From assembly GCA_051814705.1 (NCBI GenBank), contig JBPWQW010000001.1:868001-932000 (forward strand): a stretch of DNA of 64,000 bases, read 5' to 3'. The notes under the pieces are model-generated. The model did not search any database. It was not told the origin of the DNA and was given only the letters and a program-made list of their open reading frames with translations. Position numbers and translations under genes: made by a program. The number at the start of each line of letters is the position of its first letter. Positions within the stretch are counted from its first letter, which is position 1. The stretch is from Geojedonia sp051814705 (GTDB taxonomy: Bacteria > Bacteroidota > Bacteroidia > Flavobacteriales > Flavobacteriaceae). This document shows, one piece after another, positions 26,629-36,466 of the stretch.

Positions 26629-27951
26629 TTATAAAAGGGTGATGTCAAAATTATCGCCTTTCCAATAATTTGAAGCTTTTTTGTTAATTGCAATTTTTTT
26701 CAAATAACCACGTTTGACCAAGTCCTCAATATCTGTTCTAGCAGTTTGGTTAGTAATGCTAAAGATGTTTTCAATTTCTTTAACCGTAAAAAAACGGTTA
26801 TTGTCTTCTTCAATTTTTTGCAGAATTACTGCTTGACGTTCATTAATGTTTTCAAGTTTTAGGTATTTAGATAGTTTGGTTTGCTCTCTTTTCTTTTTGG
26901 CGACATAGGTTTTTAATTCTTCAAAGGCTTTAACCAATATTTTCACTTGATAATGAATAAAATAAGTGACATCCATATCATCAATTTCTGTATATAAATA
27001 TGCTTTTTCGTACTGGACTTTGGTTTTCATGATAACCCTAGATATTGACAAGTATTCTGTTAACCAATAGCCATTTTTTAATAAGTACCAATAAAAAATA
27101 GCACGTGCAGTTCTGCCATTGCCATCAACAAACGGATGGATATATCCGATCAGAAAGTGAAGAATACTTCCTTTAACGATAGGGTGAATAAAATCTTCTT
27201 TCGGGTTGTTGTTAAAGAACTCACAGAAAGATTTCATTAAGTTGCTTAGATATTCAAAGTTTGGAGGTATATGAACAATTTCACCAGTAATTTCATTTAT
27301 GACATGAACTTCATCAGTGTTCCTAAACACACCAATATCTTCAGGCTCTATAGTGTTTTTGGTAACTAACCTGTGAATATCGTATAGTTTTTCAATCGAA
27401 ATATTTTGATCTTGATGTTCACTAATGTATTGAATTGTTTTGTAATTATTCAATATCATTTGTTCACTTTTGTTTTTAGGCTTTTTGTTTTTTCGCAACA
27501 TGTCTTTAGCCTTAACACGCGTTGTTGTAGCGCCTTCAATCATCGATGAAAAAATAGACTCTTCCATCAAAGCATTTTTGAGATAATTTTGTTTATCTAA
27601 ATCAGTAAGCAATTGTTCTTTTTGCAAACCTGCTCCGAAGTTGAAGTCAAGATAGTGAAGCTCTTTTTGAAGAAATTCGTTAACATTATAATTTATATGT
27701 ACTGGTTGTTTAGGTTCTTTTGATTCAATAAGAATGCTTTTTGAATTTAAATGCCGTCTAAGTTTTAAATTTTGCCACGCATCTTCTGGAGTTATAAGAT
27801 TGTATTTTAAATATTTTACATTGTCCCAATATAAATACTCTTTTTCAATTTTGTTAAAAACCTCAGTATTTAAACCCCTCTGAATATTTAATAAACCTTG
27901 TCGCAGTATAGTCTCTGAATCTATATTAAAATCTGGAGCTTCCTCAATCAT
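26629..27951 (-). CDS. Fic domain protein with inhibitory helix and winged helix
   Basis: 440 residues. The Fic core motif HPFVDGNGR at 272-280 is complete, so AMP transfer to a target protein (AMPylation) is likely. An inhibitory motif of the [S/T]xxxE[G/N] type sits N-terminally (SSMIEG, 135-140), which puts it in the self-restrained class II. The C-terminal 100 residues look like a winged HTH (FFTVKEIENIFSITNQTARTDIEDLVKRG). The target is unknown; no antitoxin partner is adjacent. Its upstream region carries a 31-bp repeat pair. Confidence 0.92.
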   Translation of the reverse strand: MIEEAPDFNIDSETILRQGLLNIQRGLNTEVFNKIEKEYLYWDNVKYLKYNLITPEDAWQNLKLRRHLNSKSILIESKEPKQPVHINYNVNEFLQKELHYLDFNFGAGLQKEQLLTDLDKQNYLKNALMEESIFSSMIEGATTTRVKAKDMLRKNKKPKNKSEQMILNNYKTIQYISEHQDQNISIEKLYDIHRLVTKNTIEPEDIGVFRNTDEVHVINEITGEIVHIPPNFEYLSNLMKSFCEFFNNNPKEDFIHPIVKGSILHFLIGYIHPFVDGNGRTARAIFYWYLLKNGYWLTEYLSISRVIMKTKVQYEKAYLYTEIDDMDVTYFIHYQVKILVKAFEELKTYVAKKKREQTKLSKYLKLENINERQAVILQKIEEDNNRFFTVKEIENIFSITNQTARTDIEDLVKRGYLKKIAINKKASNYWKGDNFDITLL

Positions 27952-27960
27952 AATGTTCTA

Positions 27961-28048
27961 TTATTTCCTAATTTATCAAAAATTTACAAATATCATCAAA
28001 TATACAAAATATATAATTATTTCCTAAGTCATCAAAAATTTACAAATT
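27961..28048. repeat. Duplicated 31-bp element upstream of the Fic gene
   Basis: TTATTTCCTAATTTATC and following bases (27961-27991) recur as TTATTTCCTAAGTCATC and following bases (28018-28048), identical except at three positions, offset 57 bp. It lies nine bp from the Fic start codon and before the Mrp gene. It could be a binding site for the Fic protein's own winged helix, or a plain duplication. Confidence 0.7.
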
Positions 28049-28125
28049 TATAACGTCTATTAATGAGCATGACATGAACACCAATCATTTCAATTAAATG
28101 GTTTCAAATTCTAAACATTTCGCTG

Positions 28126-28133
28126 TATATTTG
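28126..28133 (+). promoter_or_regulatory. Candidate -7 element for the mrp-nifU operon
   Basis: TATATTTG fits TAnnTTTG, 26 bp before the mrp start. The -33 TTG is not clear. Confidence 0.45.
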
Positions 28134-28159
28134 CATATTAGAATAAATCTAAATAACGA

Positions 28160-29296
28160 ATGAAGCTTAATAAACAAGACATATTAAAGGCACTTGAAAC
28201 CATATCTGCGCCGGGTGAAGGACAAAATATGGTAGAGAGCAAGGCCGTGACCAATGTCATCACTTTTGGAGATGAAGTCATTGTAGACATAACGATAAAA
28301 AATCCGAGTCTTCAGGCCAAAAAGAGAACTGAGGTGGATATCATGAAAACCATTCACGATTTGGTCTACGAAAAAGCTAAAATCAAGGTTAACATAAAAG
28401 TAAATGCCCCTGCAAAACCAGCGGCAAATGTTATTAAAGGAAAGCCAGTTCCTGGAATTCAAAATATAATTGCTGTAGCCTCTGGTAAAGGTGGTGTTGG
28501 TAAATCGACTATTACTGCAAATTTGGCAGTTACTTTAGCTAAAATGGGATTTAAAATTGGAATTTTGGATGCCGATATCTACGGGCCTTCAATTCCTATT
28601 ATGTTTGATGTTGAAAACGAACGCCCTTTGGCGGTAAACATAGATGGGAAGTCTAAAATGAAACCCGTTGAAAATTATGGAGTAAAAGTATTGTCCATTG
28701 GATTCTTTACCCAACCTAACCAAGCGGTGGTTTGGCGAGGTCCTATGGCGGCTAAAGCTTTAAACCAAATGATTTTTGATGCCCATTGGGGTGAACTCGA
28801 TTTTATGTTGATCGACTTGCCACCAGGAACAGGTGATATTCATTTAAGTATCATGCAATCTTTACCTATTACTGGAGCGGTAGTGGTGAGTACGCCTCAA
28901 AATGTTGCTTTGGCCGATGCTAGAAAAGGCGTGTCCATGTTTCAGCAAGAAAGTATTAATGTCCCTGTTTTAGGAATTATAGAAAACATGGCCTACTTTA
29001 CACCTGAAGAATTGCCAAACAATAAATATTATATTTTTGGTAAGGAAGGCGCAAAACATTTGGCTGAAGATTTAAGCGTGCCATTTTTGGGCGAAATTCC
29101 ACTCGTTCAAAGTATTAGAGAAGCTGGCGATGCTGGACGTCCTGCAGCTCTGCAAACCGCCACTCTTTTAGAGCAAGCCTTTGAAAAAATAACACAAAAT
29201 GTGGTTCAGGAATTGGTTAGAAGAAATGAAGACTTACCGCCAACCGAAGCTATAAAAATTACAACAATGGCTGGATGTTCAGCAGTTAAAAAGTAG
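28160..29296 (+). CDS. mrp: Mrp/ApbC-family iron-sulfur carrier ATPase
   Basis: 378 residues: N-terminal MIP18/FeS-assembly-like domain (1-90), deviant Walker A GKGGVGKST at 109-117, and a C-terminal ParA/MinD-like ATPase domain. Carries [4Fe-4S] clusters to apoproteins. A usual CxxC is not seen near the C-terminus; only one Cys (in TMAGCSAVKK) lies at the end. Followed by nifU (3 bp gap), a ferredoxin-NADP reductase and a ferredoxin, so an iron-sulfur and electron-supply operon. Confidence 0.92.
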   Translation: MKLNKQDILKALETISAPGEGQNMVESKAVTNVITFGDEVIVDITIKNPSLQAKKRTEVDIMKTIHDLVYEKAKIKVNIKVNAPAKPAANVIKGKPVPGIQNIIAVASGKGGVGKSTITANLAVTLAKMGFKIGILDADIYGPSIPIMFDVENERPLAVNIDGKSKMKPVENYGVKVLSIGFFTQPNQAVVWRGPMAAKALNQMIFDAHWGELDFMLIDLPPGTGDIHLSIMQSLPITGAVVVSTPQNVALADARKGVSMFQQESINVPVLGIIENMAYFTPEELPNNKYYIFGKEGAKHLAEDLSVPFLGEIPLVQSIREAGDAGRPAALQTATLLEQAFEKITQNVVQELVRRNEDLPPTEAIKITTMAGCSAVKK

Positions 29297-29299
29297 ACT

Positions 29300-29542
29300 A
29301 TGACAACAGAAGAGCTTAAAATTAATATCGAAAAGGCGCTGGATGAAATCCGACCATTTTTGCAGAGTGATGGGGGTGACATTTCTTTGTTATCTATTGA
29401 AGATGATAAGTTAGTGAGGGTGCAATTGGAAGGCGCCTGTGTGGGTTGTACGGTTAATCAAATGACCTTAAAATCTGGCGTTGAAATGACCATAAAAAAA
29501 TACGCCCCACAAATAGAACAGGTAATTAATGTTGAGCCCTAA
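29300..29542 (+). CDS. NifU C-terminal-domain iron-sulfur scaffold
   Basis: 80 residues, just the NifU-C domain, with CVGC (Cys47, Cys50) and RPFLQSDGGDISLL at 18-31. Assembles or passes Fe-S clusters. Coupled to mrp by a three-base gap, a recurring pair in Bacteroidota. Confidence 0.93.
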   Translation: MTTEELKINIEKALDEIRPFLQSDGGDISLLSIEDDKLVRVQLEGACVGCTVNQMTLKSGVEMTIKKYAPQIEQVINVEP

Positions 29543-29605
29543 GGTGATTACAGTCATAAAAAGATTGTACAACCAACACTATTGCTGTTTGATAAAGAAA
29601 AATTC

Positions 29606-30673
29606 ATGATTAAAACAGATATACTCATCATTGGCGCGGGGCCAACAGGTCTTTTTGCCGTTTTTGAAGCAGGATTATTAAAACTAAAATGCCATCTTAT
29701 TGATGCCTTACCACAACCTGGAGGCCAATGTTCCGAAATTTACCCCAAAAAACCCATTTACGATATCCCTGGATTTCCTGAAATATTAGCAGGAGATTTA
29801 ACGGAACGATTATTAGAGCAGTGCAAACAATTTGAGCCTGGTTTTACATTAGGAGAACGAGCCGAAACTCTAGTAAAACAGGAGGACGGAAGCTTTATTG
29901 TAACAACCAATAAAGGGACCATGCATCAAGCTTCTGTAGTTGCAATTGCTGGAGGATTAGGTAGTTTTGAGCCGCGGAGACCTTTGATTCATAACATTCG
30001 ATCATTTGAAGATAAAGGCGTAGAATATTTTATTAAAGACCCGGAAATGTATCGAAATAAACGGGTCGTGATTTCTGGAGGAGGTGATTCGGCTTTAGAT
30101 TGGAGTATATTTTTAGCAGATGTTGCAAGCGAAGTTACGCTAATTCATAGGCGTAATGAATTTAGAGGCGCTTTGGATTCTGTAGAAAAGGTTCAAGAAC
30201 TCAAAGATAAAGGAAAAATCACGCTGGTGACCCCTGCAGAAGTAATCGGAATTGTTGGAGACTATGAACTTAAAGCCGTGGTAGTCCACCAATCGGATAA
30301 TGTTCATATCGACAAGGAATTTGAAATTGAATGTGATCATTTTATCCCACTTTTCGGGCTGTCTCCAAAGCTTGGCCCAATTGCCAACTGGGGTCTCGAG
30401 ATAGAAAAAAACGCTATCAAGGTAAATAATGCTCTAGACTATCAAACCAATATTCCAGGTGTGTTTGCCATTGGCGACGTGAATGCCTATCCAGGCAAGT
30501 TAAAACTCATTTTATGTGGGTTTCATGAGGCAACCTTAATGTGCCAAGCGGCTTATCAAATTATAAATCCAGGTAAAAAATACGTTTTAAAATACACCAC
30601 AGTAAGTGGGGTTGATGGTTTTGATGGGTCCCGTAAAGAAGCAACAAAAGCTGTGATTAAATCGATTAAATAA
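29606..30673 (+). CDS. Ferredoxin-NADP reductase, thioredoxin-reductase-like type
   Basis: 355 residues from the ATG at 29606 (MIKTDILIIGAGPTG); a TTG start at 29582 would add eight. FAD-binding GAGPTG motif, an NAD(P)-binding ISGGGDSALDW motif in the middle and the C-terminal FAIGDVNAYPGKLKL. No CxxC disulfide is present, which separates it from true thioredoxin reductase. Likely passes electrons between NADPH and the ferredoxin encoded next. Confidence 0.88.
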   Translation: MIKTDILIIGAGPTGLFAVFEAGLLKLKCHLIDALPQPGGQCSEIYPKKPIYDIPGFPEILAGDLTERLLEQCKQFEPGFTLGERAETLVKQEDGSFIVTTNKGTMHQASVVAIAGGLGSFEPRRPLIHNIRSFEDKGVEYFIKDPEMYRNKRVVISGGGDSALDWSIFLADVASEVTLIHRRNEFRGALDSVEKVQELKDKGKITLVTPAEVIGIVGDYELKAVVVHQSDNVHIDKEFEIECDHFIPLFGLSPKLGPIANWGLEIEKNAIKVNNALDYQTNIPGVFAIGDVNAYPGKLKLILCGFHEATLMCQAAYQIINPGKKYVLKYTTVSGVDGFDGSRKEATKAVIKSIK

Positions 30674-30677
30674 AAGT

Positions 30678-31010
30678 ATGGAGCAAGATATTACAATTAA
30701 AATAACGGATAGAGCAGGTGTAACTCATGAGGTTTTAGCACCAACCGATATGGCCATGAACTTAATGGAAGTTGTCCGTAGCTATGAAATTGCCCCCGAA
30801 GGCACCATAGGTGTTTGTGGAGGGATGGCCATGTGCGCCTCTTGCCAATGTTATGTGCTTTCTGATCACGAGTTGCCAACAATGCAAGATGATGAAGAGG
30901 CTATGTTGTCTGAAGCTTTTAATGTAAAAGACAATAGCCGATTAAGTTGCCAAATTCGAATTACAGAAGTATTGGAGGGTTTGGAAGTCGCCTTGGCCCC
31001 TGAAAGCTAG
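30678..31010 (+). CDS. [2Fe-2S] ferredoxin (adrenodoxin-like)
   Basis: 110 residues with the cluster ligands Cys47, Cys53, Cys56 and Cys91 (C-x5-C-x2-C then CQIR), typical of adrenodoxin/Isc-type ferredoxins. Placed four bases after the reductase, so these two form an electron-transfer pair serving the Fe-S biogenesis genes upstream or unknown oxygenases. Confidence 0.92.
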   Translation: MEQDITIKITDRAGVTHEVLAPTDMAMNLMEVVRSYEIAPEGTIGVCGGMAMCASCQCYVLSDHELPTMQDDEEAMLSEAFNVKDNSRLSCQIRITEVLEGLEVALAPES

Positions 31011-31085
31011 CAAACTTTTTTTATAATTTATCAGTTAGAGTTTGAGGTATTTAAAAAACTATATTTATAGTAATCAGAATTAGTC

Positions 31086-31448
31086 ATGACTAAAACACAA
31101 ACAGCAGAAACATTTTTAAAATTAGCCAGTAGTGGCAAAGCAAAGGAAGCATTTGATAAATTTATTTCAACTGATTTTCGTCATCATAATCAATATTTTA
31201 AAGGAAGCCGAGAGGCTTTACAAAAGGCAATAGAAGAGGCGCGCCTAACAAGCCCAAATAAGTCTTTCGAAATTAAATACAGTTATACTGATCAGGACAC
31301 TGTAATTACGCACTCACTCGTCACAAAGCAGGATATGGTCATAGCTGTTGTTCATATATTTCGCTTTAGAGGAGATAAAATAGTCGAGCTATGGGACTTA
31401 GGTCAGCTAATTGAAAAAGATTCACCTAATGAAAATGGACTGTTTTAA
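31086..31448 (+). CDS. NTF2-like / SnoaL-type protein
   Basis: 120 residues with the fold pattern of the SnoaL branch: N-terminal helix, FISTDFRHHNQYFKGS, and a C-terminal strand pair ending FRFRGDKIVELWDL. Usually a small ligand-binding or enzyme domain. Substrate unknown. Monocistronic. Confidence 0.75.
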   Translation: MTKTQTAETFLKLASSGKAKEAFDKFISTDFRHHNQYFKGSREALQKAIEEARLTSPNKSFEIKYSYTDQDTVITHSLVTKQDMVIAVVHIFRFRGDKIVELWDLGQLIEKDSPNENGLF

Positions 31449-31554
31449 ACTGAAAAGAATATTTGGTATGGGACACTACTACCAACCCTGTATTTGAATC
31501 ACGGTTCTTGTTAAAATAGTTTGATATGCTCTTATAGGATTCACTCTCTAATTT

Positions 31555-32022
31555 ATGGAAAACCATCAAAAACATATGCATAAATGCCTTCAATTGGCAA
31601 ACAAAGCATTAAGTATAGGAAATCCGCCTGTTGGAGCAATCTTAGTGATAGATGACAAAATAATTGGAGAAGGTATTGAAGCTGGGAAAAGTTCAGGAGA
31701 CATAACCAATCACGCAGAAATATTAGCTATTAGAAATGCTGTAGAAAATGGATATGTAAAAGATTTACATAAATCCGTAATGTACACAACACACGAACCT
31801 TGTATTATGTGTTCGTATGTAATCAGGCACCATCACATACCGCATATTATATTTGGAACATCGGTTAAATATATTGGTGGATATACTTCCAAATTTAATA
31901 TTTTGACCACATTAGAAGTCCCTAAATGGGGAAAACGGCCAAAAATAACAGCTGGAGTTTGCAAATTGGAATGTGAAGAATTGACAGAACAATTTCATCA
32001 ATTATTAAATAAATTGGACTGA
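31555..32022 (+). CDS. Nucleoside/tRNA deaminase family protein
   Basis: 155 residues, cytidine/deoxycytidylate deaminase fold. Zinc and catalytic residues: HAEI (His53, Glu55) and PCIMC (Cys83, Cys86). Resembles guanine deaminases and TadA; the sequence alone does not decide, but TadA-like tRNA motifs are less clear, so a free-base or nucleoside deaminase seems likelier. Confidence 0.78.
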   Translation: MENHQKHMHKCLQLANKALSIGNPPVGAILVIDDKIIGEGIEAGKSSGDITNHAEILAIRNAVENGYVKDLHKSVMYTTHEPCIMCSYVIRHHHIPHIIFGTSVKYIGGYTSKFNILTTLEVPKWGKRPKITAGVCKLECEELTEQFHQLLNKLD

Positions 32023-32148
32023 ATTGTTATTCTCCAACGTCAAAAAAGCATAACCAAAGCGCAAAACCATTCATCAGTAATTTGATGTTCTAGATTGGTT
32101 TGAAAATTATTGAGAAATAGTCCTCGTAAAACAGCTATAACCTAATTG

Positions 32149-33327
32149 TTACTTAAACGCATTCAATCCTGTAATATCCAAACCTGTAATTAGTAAGTGG
32201 ATATCGTGTGTGCCTTCATAAGTAATCACGCTTTCTAAATTCATAGAGTGGCGCATGATGCTGTATTCTCCAGTAATACCCATACCGCCTAGCATTTGCC
32301 GTGCTTCACGAGCAATTTTAATAGCCATATCCACATTGTTGCGTTTTGCCATTGATATTTGTGCTGTAGTAGCTTTGCCCTCGTTACGTAATACTCCAAG
32401 ACGCCAGGTTAATAACTGAGCTTTGGTGATTTCTGTAATCATTTCGGCCAATTTTTTTTGCTGTAACTGAAACTGTCCGATGGGTTTTCCAAATTGTATG
32501 CGCTCTTTGCTGTAACGCAAAGCGGTATCATAACAATCCATAGCGGCACCAATTGCACCCCAAGCAATTCCATAGCGCGCTGAATCCAAACAGCCAAGCG
32601 GCGCACCAAGACCAGATTTGTTGGGCAATATATTTTCTTTTGGGACTTTTACATTATCAAAAATCAATTCTCCAGTGGAGCTAGCACGTAGTGACCATTT
32701 GTTATGGGTTTCGGGCGTGGAGAAACCTTCCATGCCGCGTTCAACAAGTAAACCATGAATACGGCCACTTTCATCCTTTGCCCAAACTACAGCCACTTGT
32801 GCAAATGGCGCATTGGAGATCCACATTTTGGCACCATTTAGCAAATAGTGATCACCCTTATCCTTAAAGTTAGTCACCATATTTCCAGGATTGCTTCCAT
32901 GGTCTGGTTCAGTCAAACCAAAACAACCCATCCATTCGCCACTTGCCAATTTTGGCAAGTATTTTTGACGTTGGGCTTCCGTTCCATATTTCCAAATAGG
33001 ATACATCACTAAAGAGGACTGTACCGAAGCAGTACTACGCACGCCTGAATCGCCACGTTCGATTTCCTGCATGATCAAACCATAACTAATTTGATCCAAA
33101 CCAGCGCCGCCATACTCCACTGGAATGTAGGGGCCAAAGGCGCCAATTTCAGCCAAACCTTTTATAATTTGGGTTGGAAATTCTGCTTTTTGGGCATAGT
33201 CTTCAATAATTGGAGAAACTTCACGTTTTACCCATTCTCTTGCGGCATCGCGTACCAATTTATGTTCTTCGGTCAACAGTTCATCAAGTTGATAATAATC
33301 CGGTGCTTGAAATAGGTCTGGTTTCAT
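32149..33327 (-). CDS. Acyl-CoA dehydrogenase, glutaryl-CoA dehydrogenase type
   Basis: 392 residues from the ATG at 33325-33327 (MKPDLFQAPDYYQLDELL). An upstream start adds 11 residues. FAD acyl-CoA dehydrogenase with GCFGLTEPDHGSNPGNM and, near the C-terminus, the catalytic Glu in YEGTHDIH. The order and N-terminus fit the glutaryl-CoA dehydrogenase subgroup (oxidative decarboxylation to crotonyl-CoA in lysine and tryptophan breakdown). Exact substrate is inferred. Confidence 0.85.
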   Translation of the reverse strand: MKPDLFQAPDYYQLDELLTEEHKLVRDAAREWVKREVSPIIEDYAQKAEFPTQIIKGLAEIGAFGPYIPVEYGGAGLDQISYGLIMQEIERGDSGVRSTASVQSSLVMYPIWKYGTEAQRQKYLPKLASGEWMGCFGLTEPDHGSNPGNMVTNFKDKGDHYLLNGAKMWISNAPFAQVAVVWAKDESGRIHGLLVERGMEGFSTPETHNKWSLRASSTGELIFDNVKVPKENILPNKSGLGAPLGCLDSARYGIAWGAIGAAMDCYDTALRYSKERIQFGKPIGQFQLQQKKLAEMITEITKAQLLTWRLGVLRNEGKATTAQISMAKRNNVDMAIKIAREARQMLGGMGITGEYSIMRHSMNLESVITYEGTHDIHLLITGLDITGLNAFK

Positions 33328-33534
33328 TATTTGAATTTTTTTGTGGTCAAATTTAACCATAAGTTATCAAAAGGATAAATATTAATTGGGAAATCTAAAA
33401 AATGAAAGGTGATTTTTATAGGTTAGATAAGATAACCTATCAACATTAATTCTATGTTTAAATTATTTTTTCTAAATAGTTGTACATTTAATGGCTTTCG
33501 AACACTAAATAAAATGAATTAACACAATATAATT

Positions 33535-34839
33535 ATGGCTGAAAAATCCCAAAAAATTGGTTTGATTACTACCACATCTTTGGTTGTGGGTAATATGATA
33601 GGCGTTGGTATTTTCGTCATACCTGCTGTTTTAGCCAAATATGGAAGCATTAGCTTATTGGGTTGGGTATTTACCGCAGCAGGTGCGTTAATAATGGCTA
33701 AAATATTCAGCAATTTTAGTAAAATTATCATCAATAAAAGTGGAGGGCCTTATGCCTATTCTAGAGCGGGATTTGGAGATTTTACCGGCTTCTTGATGGC
33801 CTGGGGCTATTGGATTGCTATTTGGGTTGGCAATGGAGCAATTGCTGTTGCCGTTGTGGGTGCTTTAAGTTTCTTTTTTCCTATTTTAGAATCTAATGCC
33901 TATAAATTAATTATTGGCCTAGTCATTATTTGGCTATTTACTTGGATCAATGCAAGAGGCATAAAAGAGTCAGGAAGAATTCAAGTAATTACTACAATCT
34001 TAAAGTTGGTTCCGCTGGCTTTTGTGATTATTGTGGGTTTATTTTATTTTAAATTGGATAATTTTCCAGCATTCAATTTAACTTCAGAAAGTGATTTTGC
34101 CACCTTTCCAGCAGTAGCAGTTATAACACTTTATGCATTTTTAGGGCTGGAATGCGCTTGTATTCCGGCAGAAAATGTTAAAAATCCAGAAGTTACAGTC
34201 CCCAAAGCCACGATGATAGGAACGATTTTAACCACCATCGTGTATATTTTAAGTACTGTCGTTTTGTTTGGGATTCTGCCTAACGAGATGTTACAGGGTT
34301 CTCCTAAACCCTTTGCAGATGCTGCCCAACTTATTGCAGGAGATTTTGGTGGTTATTTTGTTGCTATAGGCGTAATTATATCTGGACTTGGTGTCATGAA
34401 TGGATGGGTGTTAATGGTTGCTCAAGTGCCAATGGCCACAGCAAAAGATGGCTTGTTTCCTAGAATCTTTAAGAAAGAAAACAAAAAGGGCACCCCTGTT
34501 TTTGGACTTATTATTGGTAGTGCATTAACCAGTATGATGTTAGTTATAAGTTATGGTGGAGGTTTGGTCGATCAATTTCAGTTTATAGTTGAAATCTCTG
34601 TTTTTGCCGCTTTAGTACCGTACTTATTTACCGCAGCAGCTTACATTTTAATTGTTATTGAAAAAAAATTGCACACTAATAGTTGGGTTAAAACTTTTGC
34701 ATTGGGAAGTCTTGGTTTTGCCTATTCTTTATGGACTATATGGGGTTCAGGTAGAGACACCACATTTTATGGGTTTATGTTATTATTGATTGGTATCCCT
34801 TTTTATTTGTTAATGAAATGGCAGAAACGAGATAAGTAA
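33535..34839 (+). CDS. APC-family amino acid permease
   Basis: 434 residues with about 12 helices and the APC N-terminal pattern TTSLVVGNMIGVGIFVIPAVL. Probably takes up or exchanges amino acids at the inner membrane. It overlaps the next gene by one base (TAATG), a hydrolase acting on arginine-type substrates, so the transported compound may be arginine, citrulline or a methylated arginine. Confidence 0.86.
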   Translation: MAEKSQKIGLITTTSLVVGNMIGVGIFVIPAVLAKYGSISLLGWVFTAAGALIMAKIFSNFSKIIINKSGGPYAYSRAGFGDFTGFLMAWGYWIAIWVGNGAIAVAVVGALSFFFPILESNAYKLIIGLVIIWLFTWINARGIKESGRIQVITTILKLVPLAFVIIVGLFYFKLDNFPAFNLTSESDFATFPAVAVITLYAFLGLECACIPAENVKNPEVTVPKATMIGTILTTIVYILSTVVLFGILPNEMLQGSPKPFADAAQLIAGDFGGYFVAIGVIISGLGVMNGWVLMVAQVPMATAKDGLFPRIFKKENKKGTPVFGLIIGSALTSMMLVISYGGGLVDQFQFIVEISVFAALVPYLFTAAAYILIVIEKKLHTNSWVKTFALGSLGFAYSLWTIWGSGRDTTFYGFMLLLIGIPFYLLMKWQKRDK

Positions 34840-35714
34840 TGCTCACGCATCATTCAGAATATTTAAAATTGCAGCAGGTCTTTATTAAACCAGCACGATC
34901 TGCTTTTGGTTCTCAAAGCCATCTAGATAATCAATGGAAAGATTTAAATTATTTGGAAACACCAGATTTTGAAGCTTCCATTAAGGAATATGAAACCTTT
35001 GAAAAATGCCTGAATGATCACAATATTGAAATTGATTATTTCCCCCAAGATCATACAGTAAGTATTGATTCCATCTATTGTCGCGATGCGAGCATTGCTA
35101 CCGATTTTGGAATGATACTTTGTAACATGGGAAAAGCAGGCCGAAAAGAGGAGCCGTTATCTCATCGACAAGTTTATATCCGTAAAAACATTCCGATTTT
35201 GGGCGAAATTACATCCCCAGGGACTTTGGAAGGTGGCGATGTGGCTTGGTTAGATAAAAAAACGCTGGCCGTTGGCCATACCTATAGAACGAATGCCGAA
35301 GGTATTGCCCAATTAAAGCAACTTCTAGAACCCAAAGGAATTAACATCATAGTTGCTGAATTACCACATTACAAAGGACTCCATGATGTGTTTCATCTCA
35401 TGTCCATATTAAGTCCGGTCGATAAAAATTTGGCAGTGGTATATTCACCATTAATGCCCATTAAGTTTAGAAATGAATTATTAGATAGGGGATTTGAGCT
35501 TATAGAAGTTCCCGATGAAGAATTTGAAAGTATGGGTTGCAATGTGTTGGCCGTGGCACCAAGACAATGTCTTATTGTGGCTGGAAACCCAGTTACCCAA
35601 AAACGTTTGGAAGGTGCAGGTTGCCAAGTTACAGCATATAAAGGTGAAGAGATTAGTATAAAAGGAGGCGGTGGTCCAACCTGTTTAACACGACCCCTAT
35701 TGAGGTCATATTAA
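34839..35714 (+). CDS. Dimethylarginine dimethylaminohydrolase / arginine deiminase-like
   Basis: 291 residues of the guanidine-modifying superfamily. Visible: YCRDASI, SPGTLEGGDVAW, the catalytic His stretch HDVFHLMS, and a C-terminal GGGGPTCLTRPL with the likely nucleophilic Cys. Hydrolyses the guanidine group of arginine derivatives, to citrulline plus an amine or ammonia. Coupled to an APC permease, so uptake and catabolism of the substrate may be joined. Confidence 0.84.
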   Translation: MLTHHSEYLKLQQVFIKPARSAFGSQSHLDNQWKDLNYLETPDFEASIKEYETFEKCLNDHNIEIDYFPQDHTVSIDSIYCRDASIATDFGMILCNMGKAGRKEEPLSHRQVYIRKNIPILGEITSPGTLEGGDVAWLDKKTLAVGHTYRTNAEGIAQLKQLLEPKGINIIVAELPHYKGLHDVFHLMSILSPVDKNLAVVYSPLMPIKFRNELLDRGFELIEVPDEEFESMGCNVLAVAPRQCLIVAGNPVTQKRLEGAGCQVTAYKGEEISIKGGGGPTCLTRPLLRSY

Positions 35715-35717
35715 CCA

Positions 35718-36425
35718 TTACATTTCTAAATAAAAATCTTTTGTCAAGTTAATGTATGCTTGGGTATACTGATGTCTGGCTGTTTCGATAATAAGATCTT
35801 CAATTTTAGGTTCCCTTTTGTTAAAAGAAAAAGTAATAAGACTTCTCTTGACTTCTGAAGAAGGGTTGCCTTTGACATGCAAAATCTTGTTTGGGAATAA
35901 ATTGACTTTAGAAGCTAGTTCTATAAATATTTCTTCTTCCTTAAAAGGAATAATCACTGAAAAAATGCCATCTTTTGAAAGCAGCTTGGACACACTTTCC
36001 AGTAATTGAATGAAGGGTAAGGCCTTAGAAAATCGTGCTAGATCACGTTGCAAATTTTCACTTTTGTATTCTGAAGAGTGGAAAGGGGGATTAGAAACGA
36101 TCATATCATATTGCTCTTCAATTTCCTCAGTAAATTCCAATAATGACGCATGATAACAAAACAAGCGGTCAGCCCATGGGGAGTTTTCAAAATTTTCAAC
36201 GCATTGCTCGTAAGCTTCTTCATCAATTTCTAAGGCGTCAATAGTTTCGGCAGGACTTCGTTGTGCCAACATTAAGGCTATAATTCCTGTTCCAGCACCA
36301 ATATCCAAAATCGATTGTGGATGGTGTTTAATTGGAGTCCAAGCCCCAAGCAAAACAGCATCTGTGCCTATTTTCATAGCGCATCGGTCTTGGTTAATAG
36401 TAAATTGTTTGAATTTGAATGGTTT
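35718..36425 (-). CDS. tRNA1(Val) A37-N6-methyltransferase-like protein (TrmN6)
   Basis: 235 residues from the ATG at 36423-36425. SAM motif DIGAGTGIIALMLAQ and the N6-adenine methylase NPPF in MIVSNPPFHSSEY. The family methylates A37 of tRNA-Val1. Last gene of the rpsP-rimM unit (minus strand), which links ribosome and tRNA maturation. It nearly touches the convergent DDAH-like gene (3 bp). Confidence 0.85.
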   Translation of the reverse strand, partial: KPFKFKQFTINQDRCAMKIGTDAVLLGAWTPIKHHPQSILDIGAGTGIIALMLAQRSPAETIDALEIDEEAYEQCVENFENSPWADRLFCYHASLLEFTEEIEEQYDMIVSNPPFHSSEYKSENLQRDLARFSKALPFIQLLESVSKLLSKDGIFSVIIPFKEEEIFIELASKVNLFPNKILHVKGNPSSEVKRSLITFSFNKREPKIEDLIIETARHQYTQAYINLTKDFYLEM

Positions 36426-36466
36426 CATTAAAAGCACCAATTATTAAATTCCAAAATCCAAATTGT

